Source of the DNA: an uncultured Clostridium sp.
GTDB taxonomy: Bacteria; Bacillota; Clostridia; TANB77; CAG-508
Direction: 5' to 3'
DNA length: 64,000 nt
Assembly (NCBI GenBank): GCA_947648905.1
Contig: CANSPP010000001.1
Span: 122,230-186,229 of the forward strand
Shown here: positions 28,260 to 38,978 of the stretch, piece by piece
How positions within the stretch are numbered: position 1 is the first letter of the stretch
Layout: every line of letters starts with the position of its first letter
Program-made: the position numbers and the translations under genes
The notes under the pieces: model-generated
Databases searched by the model: none
Seen by the model: only the letters and a program-made list of their open reading frames with translations
Told to the model about the DNA's origin: nothing

Positions 28260-30948
28260 ATGAAGTTTTTTACGAATAAAAGTATATGGACTAAAATAAT
28301 TATAGTGCTCATATTTATACTTGTATTTGAATTTGTTGTATCTAAGCCATCTTTAGGCGCAATGGATATGCTAGAGTTTGGAGGTAAATTAGTATCACCA
28401 ATCGTTTCTTTTGTTATAGCATTAGGCGACGGAGTTATGGAAATTGTTCATTCATCGATTATGGGAACATCCGAAGCTCTGCTGGAAGCAAATTTGAATG
28501 ATAGCTGGTGGGAAATTTTTTGTAATGTTGTTTCTACTATTATATATGCCGCAGCTGCAATTGCTGCACTAGTATTTATCGGATGGACTGCGGTAATACC
28601 AGCATTAGTAGGAACATGGTATGCAAAATCGTTGCTGTCAGATGCATTCTCTACGGATGATAATCGGTAATCCAATTGGGGCAACAATGAGTTTTGGAAA
28701 GGACAATTTAAATACAACAATGTACTTACCAGCATATTCAATTAGTCCTGAAGAGATATTCCAAGGGAAAATAATGTTATTTAATGTAGATTTCTTCGGA
28801 GAAGGAAAAGAAATAAAAGCAGAAACCGATGACGATGGAAGTATAAAGAAATATTTTTATGAAGATGAAGAAGGGAATAAAGTAACTACATCACCACAAG
28901 ATTTAGGACAAGAATTAAGTGCAACAATAAGTAAATGGTATGTTTCATTAAGAAATATTGGATTAGTTATGATGATGATAGTATTATTATATATAGGTAT
29001 AAGAATACTATTATCAACTCTTGCTAGTGACAAAGCTAAATATAAAGAGATGTTAAAAGATTGGGCTATAGGAATGTTTTTATTATTCTCAGTGCATTAT
29101 ATAATGATATTTTCAAATGCAATAGTAAATAATATAACGAAGACAGTGTCTAGTAGTATAGACTCAACTAATTTCTACATACAAATGGAAGACGACGATG
29201 ACCATAAATTATCACAATTTGTTAAAGACTCTGGATTTGGCGATGGGAATGGCGAAGAGACTCCGGGTCTTGTACAAACTAATCCTAATGGCGGAAATGA
29301 AATAATAGTATGGCCAACTAACCTTATGGGAAGTTTAAGACTAAAAGCACAATTAACAAACTGGGGATCTGAATTTATAGGATATGGAATATGCTTTGTT
29401 ATAATGGTATTTTTTACACTATTTTTTATATTTACATATATGAAAAGGGTACTATATATGGCTTTCTTAACATTAATAGCACCATTAGTTGCTGTAACAT
29501 ATCCAATTGATAAAATTTCAGATGGAAAAGCACAAGGTTTTGATAAATGGTTTAAAGAATATATATTTAACTTGTTGCTTCAACCAATGCACTTATTATT
29601 ATATTATGTGTTGATAACATCAGCAATAGAGTTATCTTCAACAAATGTTTTGTATTCTTTAGTAGCAATGGGATTTATGATACCGGCAGAAAAAATATTA
29701 AGAAGCTTCTTTGGATTTGAAAAAGCTAAAACAGCGGGACCATTAAGTGGTGCAGCAGGATTAGCATTAGGAATGCAAGGAATGAATGCAATTAAGAAAT
29801 TAGCATCAGGTAAAGATAAGAAAGAAGAAAAAGTCAATGCTTCAGATACAAAAGGCAATATAAGACAGAAGGATAATGTTGGAATGCTAGATGATGGAAA
29901 TGCTGCTGATAAAGGACATAAAGAGGCTAATATTCCAGATGGAAAAGATTCTGATACTGAGAATAATGATTTAATGGGAAGAAGTTTAGGGGAAATTCAA
30001 AAAGATGAAGATGAGTATAATAAACTTAGACAAACGGCAAGTGATGAAAATGATACAGAAGAAGTACAAAAAATAGATGATGAATTAGAAAAATTAAGAA
30101 TGGAAAGAGAGCAGATAGAGCAGAAAGAAGAAGCTGAGAGACTAGAAAATGAAAGAAAAGAAAGGGAAAATACAAGATTTACTCCAGACTGGTGGAGAAA
30201 GCAAAGAAGACAAGTAGGAAGATATGGAAAAGCTATAGGACATTCTACAGGTAGAGCAGTTATTAATGGAGCTAGAAAAGTACCAGGTAAAACTATAAGA
30301 TTTACAGGAAAAGCTGTTGGAGCAGCTGGAATAGCAACAATTGGAGCGGCAGCTGGAATGGCAACAGGAAGCTTAGATAATACAATAAAATATGGAGCAA
30401 CAGCTACAGCAGCGGGGTATGGAATAGGTGGACGAATATCAAAAGAGATATCTAGACCGTTAGACAATAAAATAGCTTCAAAAGATAAATTAATAGCTCC
30501 TGAAACATTATACAATAAAGCAAAAGGCGAAAGCTATGATGCTTATATGGAAGGTAAGCGTGCTGAAACTAAGAGTATGTATAGAGAGCAATTAGTAAGC
30601 AATGTGGGAGAAGAAAAAGCAAATGAACTTATGAAAGATGGAGGAATTTATGATCAATGTATTGATAGAGGTATATCAAATCCACAAGAAGTACAACTAA
30701 TTGATAAATTTATAGATGAAAACAAAGTAAACAATGTTGATGAAGGTGTATGGACTGCTAAGGCAGCAGGTAAAATTACAGATAGTAAATCAGCAAAGAA
30801 AATGGAAAAAAAGATAGCAAAAAGAGTAAAGGCTCAAAACGAACAAGATGAGATAGGAATTACTGACGCAGAAGTAGAAAAAGAGGCTAAAAGACGTATA
30901 GGTAATGCACAAGAATTCCAAAAACAAATAAGAAAAATGAGAGAATAA
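28260..30948 (+). CDS. VirB6/TrbL-like multi-pass membrane protein, requires +1 frameshift
   Basis: 895 aa if the two frames are joined. The first frame (28260-28670) encodes a signal-anchor and a second hydrophobic region. It meets CGG at 28665-28667, directly followed by TAA. Skipping C28665 continues with GNPIGATMSFG and then MYLPAYSISPEEIFQGKIMLF, several more membrane helices (near 235-260, 280-300, 375-405 and 430-470) and a long charged cytoplasmic tail with Gly/Ala-rich segments. No ribosome binding site precedes the second frame, and the ATGs there are internal. Position after VirB4 and topology fit VirB6. No frame gives the complete protein without the shift. Confidence 0.8.
28665..28667 (+). 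other. +1 frameshift site 2 (AAU-CGG-U in VirB6-like gene)
   Basis: Zero frame reads GAU AAU CGG UAA; +1 reads AAU (C) GGU AAU. CGG is the last sense codon before the zero-frame stop, which resembles the layout of the RF2 frameshift site except that a sense codon comes before the stop. Confidence 0.8.
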
Positions 30949-30970
30949 TAAGTAGGAAGAAGGTTAAATT

Positions 30971-31927
30971 ATGAATAATCTAAGGCGACTATATAATCAA
31001 AACAGGAAAGGAATATGGTGGGTTATAATAATTATAGCCTTCTTTCTTATAATATTACAAGTAACAAATTATTTTGTGAAAAGAACAGAAGAAGAAAAGA
31101 ATGAAGATGTACCAACAAATAATATTAATGTAAGTAGTGGAAATAATAACCAAGTACAATTAAGTAGTGATAAATCAGCATTAACAGGAAATGGAGTATC
31201 TAAAACAAAATTAGACACAGAAGTTGGTACAATAACAAGATTTTTAGAAAATTGTAAAGACCAAAAATTTGAGGAAGCGTATAATATATTAACAGATGAA
31301 TGCAAAGAAGAGATGTACGCATCAGTAGAAGACTTTAGAGAATTCTATTATGAGAATGTATTTGAAAGTGGAAGAGTATCATTTGAAGTAGAAAATTGGA
31401 TAAATAATACATATAAAGTTAATATAATTCCAGATATGCTTTCAACAGGAAAATCAAATGATGGAATAGTAAAACAAGATTATATAACTGTAAAAAAAGT
31501 AAACGATGAATACAAGTTGAATATTAATAATTATATTGGAAGAAAAGAAATTAAAAAGACTGCAGAGCAAGAAGATATTATTATAACTGTAAATTATGTG
31601 GATACATATATAGAATATGAAACATATAATATGACTGTAAAAAACAAGAGGGATACTAATATTGCGTTAGACAATTTATATAATGAAAGAACTATGTATA
31701 TAGAAGATAAAAATGAAGTAAAATATCCAGCTTATACACACGAAATAGCAAAGGAGCTACTAATATTAGATAGAGGAGTAGAAAAAACGATAGATATAAA
31801 ATACTATAGTAGATATGCTTCTACAAAAGATATAAAAAGTTTAGTTTTTTCAGGAGTAATTTTGAATTATGATGGATATTTAAATGATGGAGCAGTAGGA
31901 GCAAAAACATTTAAAATAAAAATATAG
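30971..31927 (+). CDS. VirB8/TcpC-like T4SS protein
   Basis: 318 aa. One membrane helix (about 16-35), a Ser/Asn-rich linker, an NTF2-like domain (ITRFLENCKDQKFEEAYNIL to the strand-rich region near 185), then a second beta-rich domain. This is the plan of TcpC/VirB8 proteins of Gram-positive conjugation systems, which scaffold the channel. It lacks an obvious catalytic motif. It lies 22 bp after the VirB6-like gene. Call by topology and position. Confidence 0.6.
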   Translation: MNNLRRLYNQNRKGIWWVIIIIAFFLIILQVTNYFVKRTEEEKNEDVPTNNINVSSGNNNQVQLSSDKSALTGNGVSKTKLDTEVGTITRFLENCKDQKFEEAYNILTDECKEEMYASVEDFREFYYENVFESGRVSFEVENWINNTYKVNIIPDMLSTGKSNDGIVKQDYITVKKVNDEYKLNINNYIGRKEIKKTAEQEDIIITVNYVDTYIEYETYNMTVKNKRDTNIALDNLYNERTMYIEDKNEVKYPAYTHEIAKELLILDRGVEKTIDIKYYSRYASTKDIKSLVFSGVILNYDGYLNDGAVGAKTFKIKI

Positions 31928-31936
31928 GAGAGGGCT

Positions 31937-34900
31937 ATGGATGAAGAAATTGTAAAAAAGATGGCAAAAGTAGTAAAAAAAGCAATAAAAGCAGCACTAG
32001 TACCAATAATAATACCGATAATATGTATTATTATGGTTATAGTGTTATTAGCAGCGTGTGTGTATTTTATTACTGTAGATGATGGAACATATAAAGAAGA
32101 TGACTGGTCAAGCCCTATGTTTGGAGCTAGGCAATATACGAATGGTGTTACAGTAGGAGAGGATGGAATGTTAACATCAGAGTATACAGCACAAGAGTTG
32201 TGGGACAAGTTAAAAGCAAATAATAGTAGAGTTGTAACATATTTAAAAGACTCAAAACAACTAGCAAAATTAATGAATGCAGAAATAATAACACAATATC
32301 CAGATACGAGAGAGAATCCAGACACTAAAATTAATTGGTCACAAATATTAAATCCAGATGAAAAAACACTTCAAGGAATTATAAAATTTAAAAGAAATAT
32401 AATTGAAGGTAATTATAGTTTAACAAAAGAAATGTTGGAAGAATTTAAAAAAGAATATGACCAATATATGAAAGAAGAAGGAGAAGAAAAAAGAAAAGAA
32501 AAGGAAAAAGCAGCTAAGATAGCAAACGCAAACAAAGAGCTATATGAATATACAGTAACTAAAAATGATGATGGAAGTTATAATATAGGAAAAGCAGAAA
32601 ACTTGAAACATACACCATTTGATGATGCTTTTAAGACATATGCTGAATCAGATAAGAAAATAACAATAAAATGGTTAGGGTTTGAAAAAATACAGATAGG
32701 AGATGTAACAATTTCTAAATCTGAATGGAACTTGGATTTTAGTAAGGTAGAAGATATTATATTTAGTGTAGAAGGAAAGAGAGAACATAAATGTAAAGTT
32801 ACTGCAAATGAAGATGGCAGTTATAAAATAGGTAATACAACAGTAGATAAAGATAATGTTTTTTCTAAATATAATTTTTCACAAATTGAAAATGGCAAAG
32901 AAGTACTAATAGGAATAGATGAAGAAAGAACTATTACAATAGGAAAAGCAAAGATAGCAAAAGGCGAAGTTAATTATGAAGAAGCTAAAAAAATATATGA
33001 GCAAGTACGTTCAACATATTCAGAAGGAAATAATACACAATCAGATATTACTGAAACTACAGAAGAAGAGGATGATGGATCAGGTTTTGAAAAATGGTTA
33101 AATGAAAAAGGATATATAAAAGATAATAATACAGGTTCTTGGAAAAATAAATCTAAAAATATAACTATGACATATGTAGAACCAGAGGAGTTTAGAAACT
33201 ACATAGAAGAATATAAAAAAACAGGTTCTCAAGAAGCAAGAGAAAAGGCTTTATCACATTTTACAATAGAAAAAAATACAAGTTCAAGTAGTAGTGCTAC
33301 AAAAGTTGGTTCACTAGATAATTTCTTATTTATAGGAGATTCAATAACAGTTGGATTAAGTCAAGCAGAATTAAATGATACAAACAAACAAGCATTAAGT
33401 AGTGCTACATATAAAGCAGAAATAGGAAAAACTGCTAGATATTGGCTTGATAACTTTTCTTCATTGCCAGATGCTGGACAAGTAAAAGGTGTATGTGTAT
33501 TACTAGGAGTTAATAATCCTAGCGATACAAGTAGTATGAAACAATTAATTGACAAATTGACTGAGAAATACAGTAATACAAATATTTATATACAAAGAGT
33601 ATTTCCAGTAGGTCAAGCATATACTTATCAATCTTCTCAATATATGAATGAAACAATTAGTGCATATAATAGAACGATTAAAGACTATTGTGATGGAAAA
33701 GATAAAGTTTATTATATAGATACGACTTCAGGATATATAGATCAGAATGGATATTTATCAGCAGATATGTCAGCTGGAGATGGATTACATATAGCAAAAT
33801 ATGATAAGATGGTAGAAAATATTTCTTCACAAATTGTTGGAGCATCAAATAAAACTAGTGGGAATGATAAAAATTCAACAACTAGTAATGCAAATTTAAA
33901 TGTAGATCCAAATATCAACTCAGATGCATATGGTTCTTTAAATCCATTTGCACAAGAGGGATTAAGAGGACAATGTACATGGTTTGCTTGGGGGAAATTT
34001 TATGAAATTTATGGATATGACCCTGGATTTAGAGGAAATGGATGTACAAATGCAGAAGAATTAATAGCAAATCATCGGAGATGAATTTGTTCTAGAAACA
34101 GAGCCAAGAGTTGGAGCAATTTTCTCTTGTGGACAAGGTGGATGGGCAGGAAGTTCTGCTGGACACGTAGGAGTTGTAGTTGCATATGATGGAAAAACAA
34201 TTACTACGCAAGAAGGTAATTACAATGGACAAGAATGGGCAAGATCAACTTGTTCTATAGAAGAGTTTAGAAGTAGATATCCTACAAATCTTCAATTTGC
34301 AAATCCAAAAAATGCACCATCTTTTAGTGGAAGTGCTACATCATCAAGTAGTGGTAAATATGTTGTAAAAGTTGCTACATGGAAAGAAACAGCAACATCA
34401 TATGAAACTAATATTCCAGGTGAAAGTCCTTACTCTTTTGTTCAATATGAGATGACAGAACAAAGTATAAATTATTATGATATGGTAAAAGCATATACAA
34501 TGCCATTTAATTATTTATGGGATTTATTAGTATTAAGTGAAGACATAGATTTTGTATTAGGATTAGCTGATTTAGTTTATAATAGTAACATAGTAATTAC
34601 TGTTAATGATAATTTAACAACAACACAAGATATAACTGTACATTCATATACAGACCATACAAGTATATATTCTATACTAAGAGGTTGGAAAGAAAACGGA
34701 GAAAGATATATATCACATGCTAATGGTAGTGACGACGTAAATTATCAGTCTGTAAAAACTGTAGTTACACAAACTAATACACTGGATGTGGCGTTAACAA
34801 AAGCAGATGTATGGATTGTAGATTATAGTAAAAATTATAAATATGAAAAAGGAGAAGCAACATCATCAGGAAGTACAACGAATATGGGAGATGGACAAGC

Positions 34901-36387
34901 TAGAGTAGTAAATGATACTAGTGATCCATTAGGATTAATTTCAGCAGCGGCTGAATGTAAAGAAATACAATCTATAGGAACAAGATATACGACTACTGCA
35001 ATTAATAATGTGCAGGAAAATACAGTAATTACACAAACAACAAAATATGTTTCGGATATTTCGGAAGTAAAAGAAAAGACAGATAAAGTATATCTAAAAA
35101 AATCTGAACGAGGCAAAGATGGATTTGCATATAAAGAAAAGAATTTTGTTACTTTGCTTATATCAAATCAAAAAGCAAAAAGAAATATCTTAAATGCAGC
35201 GTCATGGCTATTTGAAATGCTAGAAAATAATGAAGATACTGTGGAAATGATTGATTTGACAAAATATTTGATATATAAAGCAACAGGTATAGACTATGGA
35301 ATAACAGAGTTTGACTTTTCTATATTTGATCCAGCAACGTTTAGTAGTGTAGATGGAATAATGGGAAATACTCCACAAGAAAAAGTATGGTATGCTTTAA
35401 GAAAAGCAGGATTTAGTGAAGAAGCGGCAGCAGGAGTATTAGGAAATATCCAAAATGAATCAGGATTTAATCCAGACTTAATAGAACATCGGAAATGGAA
35501 TAGGATTTGGATTAATACAATGGTCTTTTGGAAGAAGGACCCAAATAGAAGCATATGCAGCAAGTAAAGGTGCTTCTGCATCAGATATAGATATTCAGAT
35601 AGAATTTTTAATAGCAGAACTAACTCCTGGTGGTGGAGCGGGCGGATATGCATCATACCAATTATCAGGACAATCATCATCAGCTTATGATGGTAGAAGT
35701 TATAATGCAAATGATTTTAAGAATGCTAGTACACCAGAAACAGCAGCAGTAGCATTTATGGCATTATTCGAAAGACCAAGCTACGATTCTAGTATAAACC
35801 ATATAGATAGAAGAAAAGCCGATGCAAGAAGTTATTACGATCAATTTAAAGGAAGAGCGCTAGATTCATTTACTGGTGGTAAAATAGGAAATGTTGAAAG
35901 TTCACCAAATTATTGTCAATGGCAAGGTACTTGGGCACAAATGAGATTTGGAGGACATACAGTAGCAAATACAGGATGTGGTCCAACAACAGCAGCTATT
36001 GCAATTACAGCACTTACAGGAAAACAAGTTACTCCTGACCAGACATGTCAATATGCATATAGTAAAGGTTTGTATAATTCTGGAGGAATGTATGGTTGTG
36101 GATCAGCGGCGATAGAAGCTTGCGCAAAGAATTGGGGGCTAAATGCTAAGAGCACTAATTCAATAGATGAAGTAGAACAAGCATTAAAAGACGGAAAGGT
36201 AGTAGCAGCACCTTTAATTGGAACTGTATTCTATTCTGGAAGCCATTATGTATGTTTACTAGGCTATCAAAATGGAAATACATTTGTACGTGATCCAAAT
36301 CATCCAACAAGTCCAGGTAGTCAATGGCACAGCTTACGAAATTATATATGGCCACATAAAAACTTTAATTTTACTATAATAGGGTAA
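31937..36387 (+). CDS. Giant T4SS cell-wall hydrolase with SGNH, CHAP, lysozyme and C39-like domains, two +1 frameshifts
   Basis: 1482 aa if joined across two CGG sites (34076 and 35490). The N-terminus has a membrane helix (about 20-42), then a repeated beta-rich region. About 460-640 is an SGNH hydrolase: FIGDSITVG, VLLGVNN and DGLH carry the expected Ser, Asn and Asp/His. About 675-800 is a CHAP amidase/endopeptidase: GQCTWFAW, then GHVGVVVAY after the first shift. About 1150-1240 is a phage-tail-type lysozyme: AAGVLGNIQNESGFNPD, with GNGIGFGLIQWS after the second shift. About 1340-1482 is a peptidase C39-like fold: GCGPTTAA, then SHYVCLLGY. Both shifts fall inside conserved domains. It probably opens peptidoglycan for the secretion channel, like VirB1/CwlT proteins. 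Four hydrolase modules in one chain is unusual. Confidence 0.85.
34076..34078 (+). other. +1 frameshift site 3 (CAU-CGG-A in the CHAP domain)
   Basis: Zero frame reads AAU CAU CGG AGA UGA; +1 reads CAU (C) GGA GAU. The CHAP domain is open on both sides only with the shift. Confidence 0.82.
35490..35492 (+). other. +1 frameshift site 4 (CAU-CGG-A in the lysozyme domain)
   Basis: Zero frame reads GAA CAU CGG AAA; +1 reads CAU (C) GGA AAU. GNGIGFGLIQWS, the conserved continuation of this lysozyme family, is encoded only after the shift. The 3' neighbour sequence (CAUCGGA) is the same as at site 3. Confidence 0.82.
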
Positions 36388-36402
36388 TAAAGAGAGGTAT
36401 AT

Positions 36403-36816
36403 ATGAAGAAAAAATTATTAATAGTATTAATAATAGTGCTAGTTATAATTATTAGTTTGTTATGTGTACTAATAAGTAGTAAAAAGAGACAAAAAATTAA
36501 TACATTGGAAAATAAAATATCAGAAGAAGAAGTATATCAAAACAATGTAAAAGGAATTGAATTGTCAATAGAAGGAATGTCTTTAGAAACAAAGGAAAAA
36601 ATAAAAGACATAAAAGAGTTTGAGCAAAAATTAAAAGAATATGCGTATGAAAATAATTTTGTAAATTATGGAGAAAGTACATTTAAATTAATAGAAGAAA
36701 GACAAAAAGAAAACATACTTACTTTAAAATTACAAGCTAATGATATGTATAAAACAAATATAATTGTAGATATTAAATTGAACGAAAATACATATGAATT
36801 TTATAGCTATAAGTAG
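36403..36816 (+). CDS. Small membrane-anchored protein, unknown
   Basis: 137 aa: one N-terminal membrane helix (about 4-26) and an outward Lys/Glu-rich domain of mixed helix and strand. AGAGAGG lies upstream. It sits inside the T4SS operon, 15 bp after the hydrolase gene, so it may be a machine component. No family recognised. Confidence 0.6.
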   Translation: MKKKLLIVLIIVLVIIISLLCVLISSKKRQKINTLENKISEEEVYQNNVKGIELSIEGMSLETKEKIKDIKEFEQKLKEYAYENNFVNYGESTFKLIEERQKENILTLKLQANDMYKTNIIVDIKLNENTYEFYSYK

Positions 36817-36825
36817 GGGGAGTTT

Positions 36826-38151
36826 ATGAAATCAAAATCAAGTAAAATAATACTTTTGGTAATAAGCATAGTGATAATTATTATTGTTATTATAGCGGGA
36901 GTAATATTGATGCTTAATAATAATAAAAAAAGTAATTCAACATATATAGAAGAACCAAAGACAGAAGAAAAAGATAAAGATATAGAAGTGAAAAAGCAAT
37001 TAAATATAGACGAATCTGAATATTATGATATTGCTAAATTAGTAAGAGGATACTATGGATTATTAAATAAAAGTAATTATATGACAAGAGCAGGAGAAAG
37101 TTTTGCAGAAGAGCAATCTGTTAAGGAAAGCATATATAATGTAATAAGTAAGGAATATATTGAAAGAGAAAATATAACAGTAGAAAAAATATATGACTAT
37201 GTACCAGATATAAATGAAACAGTAACATTTGTACCAGATGAGATGGAAGTTTCAGAAGGAATGGGAATAGATAAATATTTAGTTAGTGGAACTTTAATTT
37301 ACACTCTTGATACAGAAAAATATTCAGAAATTAAGCTTTTTGTAAATGTAGACCATAAAAATAAAACATTTTCTATAGAGCCAATGTCAGAACAAGAACA
37401 AGCACAAGAAAAGATTGAAATAAATAATTCTGAAGAAGAAATAGCAAAAAATAATAATAATAATTTTGAACCAAGTATAATGAATCAACAAGAATTAGTA
37501 ATGGAAAAATTCAACAATTTAAAATTGTTAATGCAAAGAAAAAGTAAAAAATTATATAATATGTTTGACGAAGAATATAGAAATAAAAAATTTGGGAACT
37601 ATCAAGGATATGTTCAATATATAGAAGATAATTATCAAAGGATATCAACAATGTATCTTACAAAATATAAAGTAGATGAACTTGATGGCTATACACAATA
37701 TGTATGTATAGATAATTACGGAAGATATTGTATTTTCAGAGATGAAACAGTAATAGATGTAGCAATTTTCTTAGATACATATACAGCTGACTTACCAGAA
37801 TTTTTGGAAAAATATAATAAAGCAAAAGAGCAAGAAAAAGTAGGAATGAATATAGAGAAATTTATAAATTCAATAAACGAGCAAGACTATAAATATGGAT
37901 ATGAACATTTAGACGAAGTGTTTAAAAGAAATAATATGCCAACTCAACAAGATTTTGAAAATTATATTAAAAATAATATGTATGAAAATAATTCTTTAGA
38001 GCACAATGATGTAGAAAAACAAGGAAATACATTTATTTATAAATTAGCTGTAAAAGATGCTAATAATGAGCAGTCAGAACAAAAGAATTTAACAGTTATT
38101 ATGCAACTAAAAGAGGAAACAGATTTTGTTATGTCATTTAGTATGGATTAA
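36826..38151 (+). CDS. Membrane-anchored protein with NTF2-like domains, possibly VirB8-like
   Basis: 441 aa. One membrane helix (about 8-29), then two similar-looking extracellular modules: ESEYYDIAKLVRGYYGLLNKSNYMTRAG (about 64-190) and a second after a linker near 210 that ends KEETDFVMSFSMD. The folds look like NTF2/VirB8-type domains. It closes the T4SS operon. The name is tentative. Confidence 0.5.
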   Translation: MKSKSSKIILLVISIVIIIIVIIAGVILMLNNNKKSNSTYIEEPKTEEKDKDIEVKKQLNIDESEYYDIAKLVRGYYGLLNKSNYMTRAGESFAEEQSVKESIYNVISKEYIERENITVEKIYDYVPDINETVTFVPDEMEVSEGMGIDKYLVSGTLIYTLDTEKYSEIKLFVNVDHKNKTFSIEPMSEQEQAQEKIEINNSEEEIAKNNNNNFEPSIMNQQELVMEKFNNLKLLMQRKSKKLYNMFDEEYRNKKFGNYQGYVQYIEDNYQRISTMYLTKYKVDELDGYTQYVCIDNYGRYCIFRDETVIDVAIFLDTYTADLPEFLEKYNKAKEQEKVGMNIEKFINSINEQDYKYGYEHLDEVFKRNNMPTQQDFENYIKNNMYENNSLEHNDVEKQGNTFIYKLAVKDANNEQSEQKNLTVIMQLKEETDFVMSFSMD

Positions 38152-38155
38152 ATTA

Positions 38156-38185
38156 TAGGAGATTACAATCATTTGTAATCTCCTA
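38156..38185. terminator. Hairpin after the T4SS operon
   Basis: TAGGAGATTACAA-TCAT-TTGTAATCTCCTA: a perfect 13-bp stem. It has no long T-run, so it may act as a barrier or an inefficient terminator. Confidence 0.5.
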
Positions 38186-38240
38186 CTTGCATATTTGTAT
38201 GTAATTATATTATAATATATTCAAAAATAGGAGGCTTTAT

Positions 38241-38978
38241 ATGATAGAATTAAAGAATATTTCAAAAAGTTATAAAAAAGGACAAAAGGTAATAGATAAT
38301 ATAAATTTAAAAATTGAAGATGGAGAAATATTTGGATTTTTAGGGCCTAATGGAGCGGGAAAAACAACTACAATAAAAATGATAACAGGAATATTAGAAA
38401 TAGATAAAGGCGATATTTTGGTAGACGGTAAAAGTATAACCAAACAGCCAGTAGAAGCAAAGAAACAGATAGGTTTTGTTCCAGATAATCCTGAAATGTT
38501 TTTAAAATTAAAAGGAATTGAATATTTAAATTTTATAGCAGATATGTACCAAGTTCCAGTAAATGAAAGAAAAGAGAAAATAGTAGCTTTATCAAAAGAA
38601 TTTGATATGTATGATGCGTTAAATAGTAAAATAGAAACATATTCTCATGGAATGAAACAAAAAATTATTGTTATAGGAGTGTTATTACATAATCCTAAAA
38701 ATTGGATTTTGGATGAACCTATGACAGGTTTAGACCCCAAAGCAGCTTTTGAATTAAAAGAAAAAATGAAACAACATGCAAAAGAGGGAAATACAATATT
38801 TTTTTCTACACATGTATTAGAAGTTGCAGAAAAGTTATGTGATAAAATTGCAATAATAAACGATGGAAAAATAATTCTTGTAGGTGATTATAATGAGATA
38901 AAAGAAGAATTTAAAGATAATACTTCTTTAGAAGAAATATTTATGGAGATAACAAAAAATGATAAGAAAAATAACTAG
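38241..38978 (+). CDS. ABC transporter ATP-binding protein
   Basis: 245 aa. Walker A GPNGAGKTTT, signature YSHGMKQK, Walker B WILDEPMTGLD and the switch histidine in FFSTHVLEVAE. It is an ABC-2-type exporter ATPase. It overlaps the permease gene by 20 bases. The substrate cannot be told from sequence. Confidence 0.93.
   Translation: MIELKNISKSYKKGQKVIDNINLKIEDGEIFGFLGPNGAGKTTTIKMITGILEIDKGDILVDGKSITKQPVEAKKQIGFVPDNPEMFLKLKGIEYLNFIADMYQVPVNERKEKIVALSKEFDMYDALNSKIETYSHGMKQKIIVIGVLLHNPKNWILDEPMTGLDPKAAFELKEKMKQHAKEGNTIFFSTHVLEVAEKLCDKIAIINDGKIILVGDYNEIKEEFKDNTSLEEIFMEITKNDKKNN

Noticed and set aside
28260..36387. Pseudogene interpretation of the VirB6-like and hydrolase genes
   Set aside because: All breaks are +1, all at CGG, and everything between them is open and conserved. 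Random decay would give mixed indels, stop codons and other positions. An essential-type gene, mnmE, shows the same break.
22671..38151. Integrated conjugative element
   Set aside because: No integrase, relaxase, coupling ATPase, replication gene or att repeats were seen at either side, although tRNA-Ser genes, common integration targets, lie next to it.
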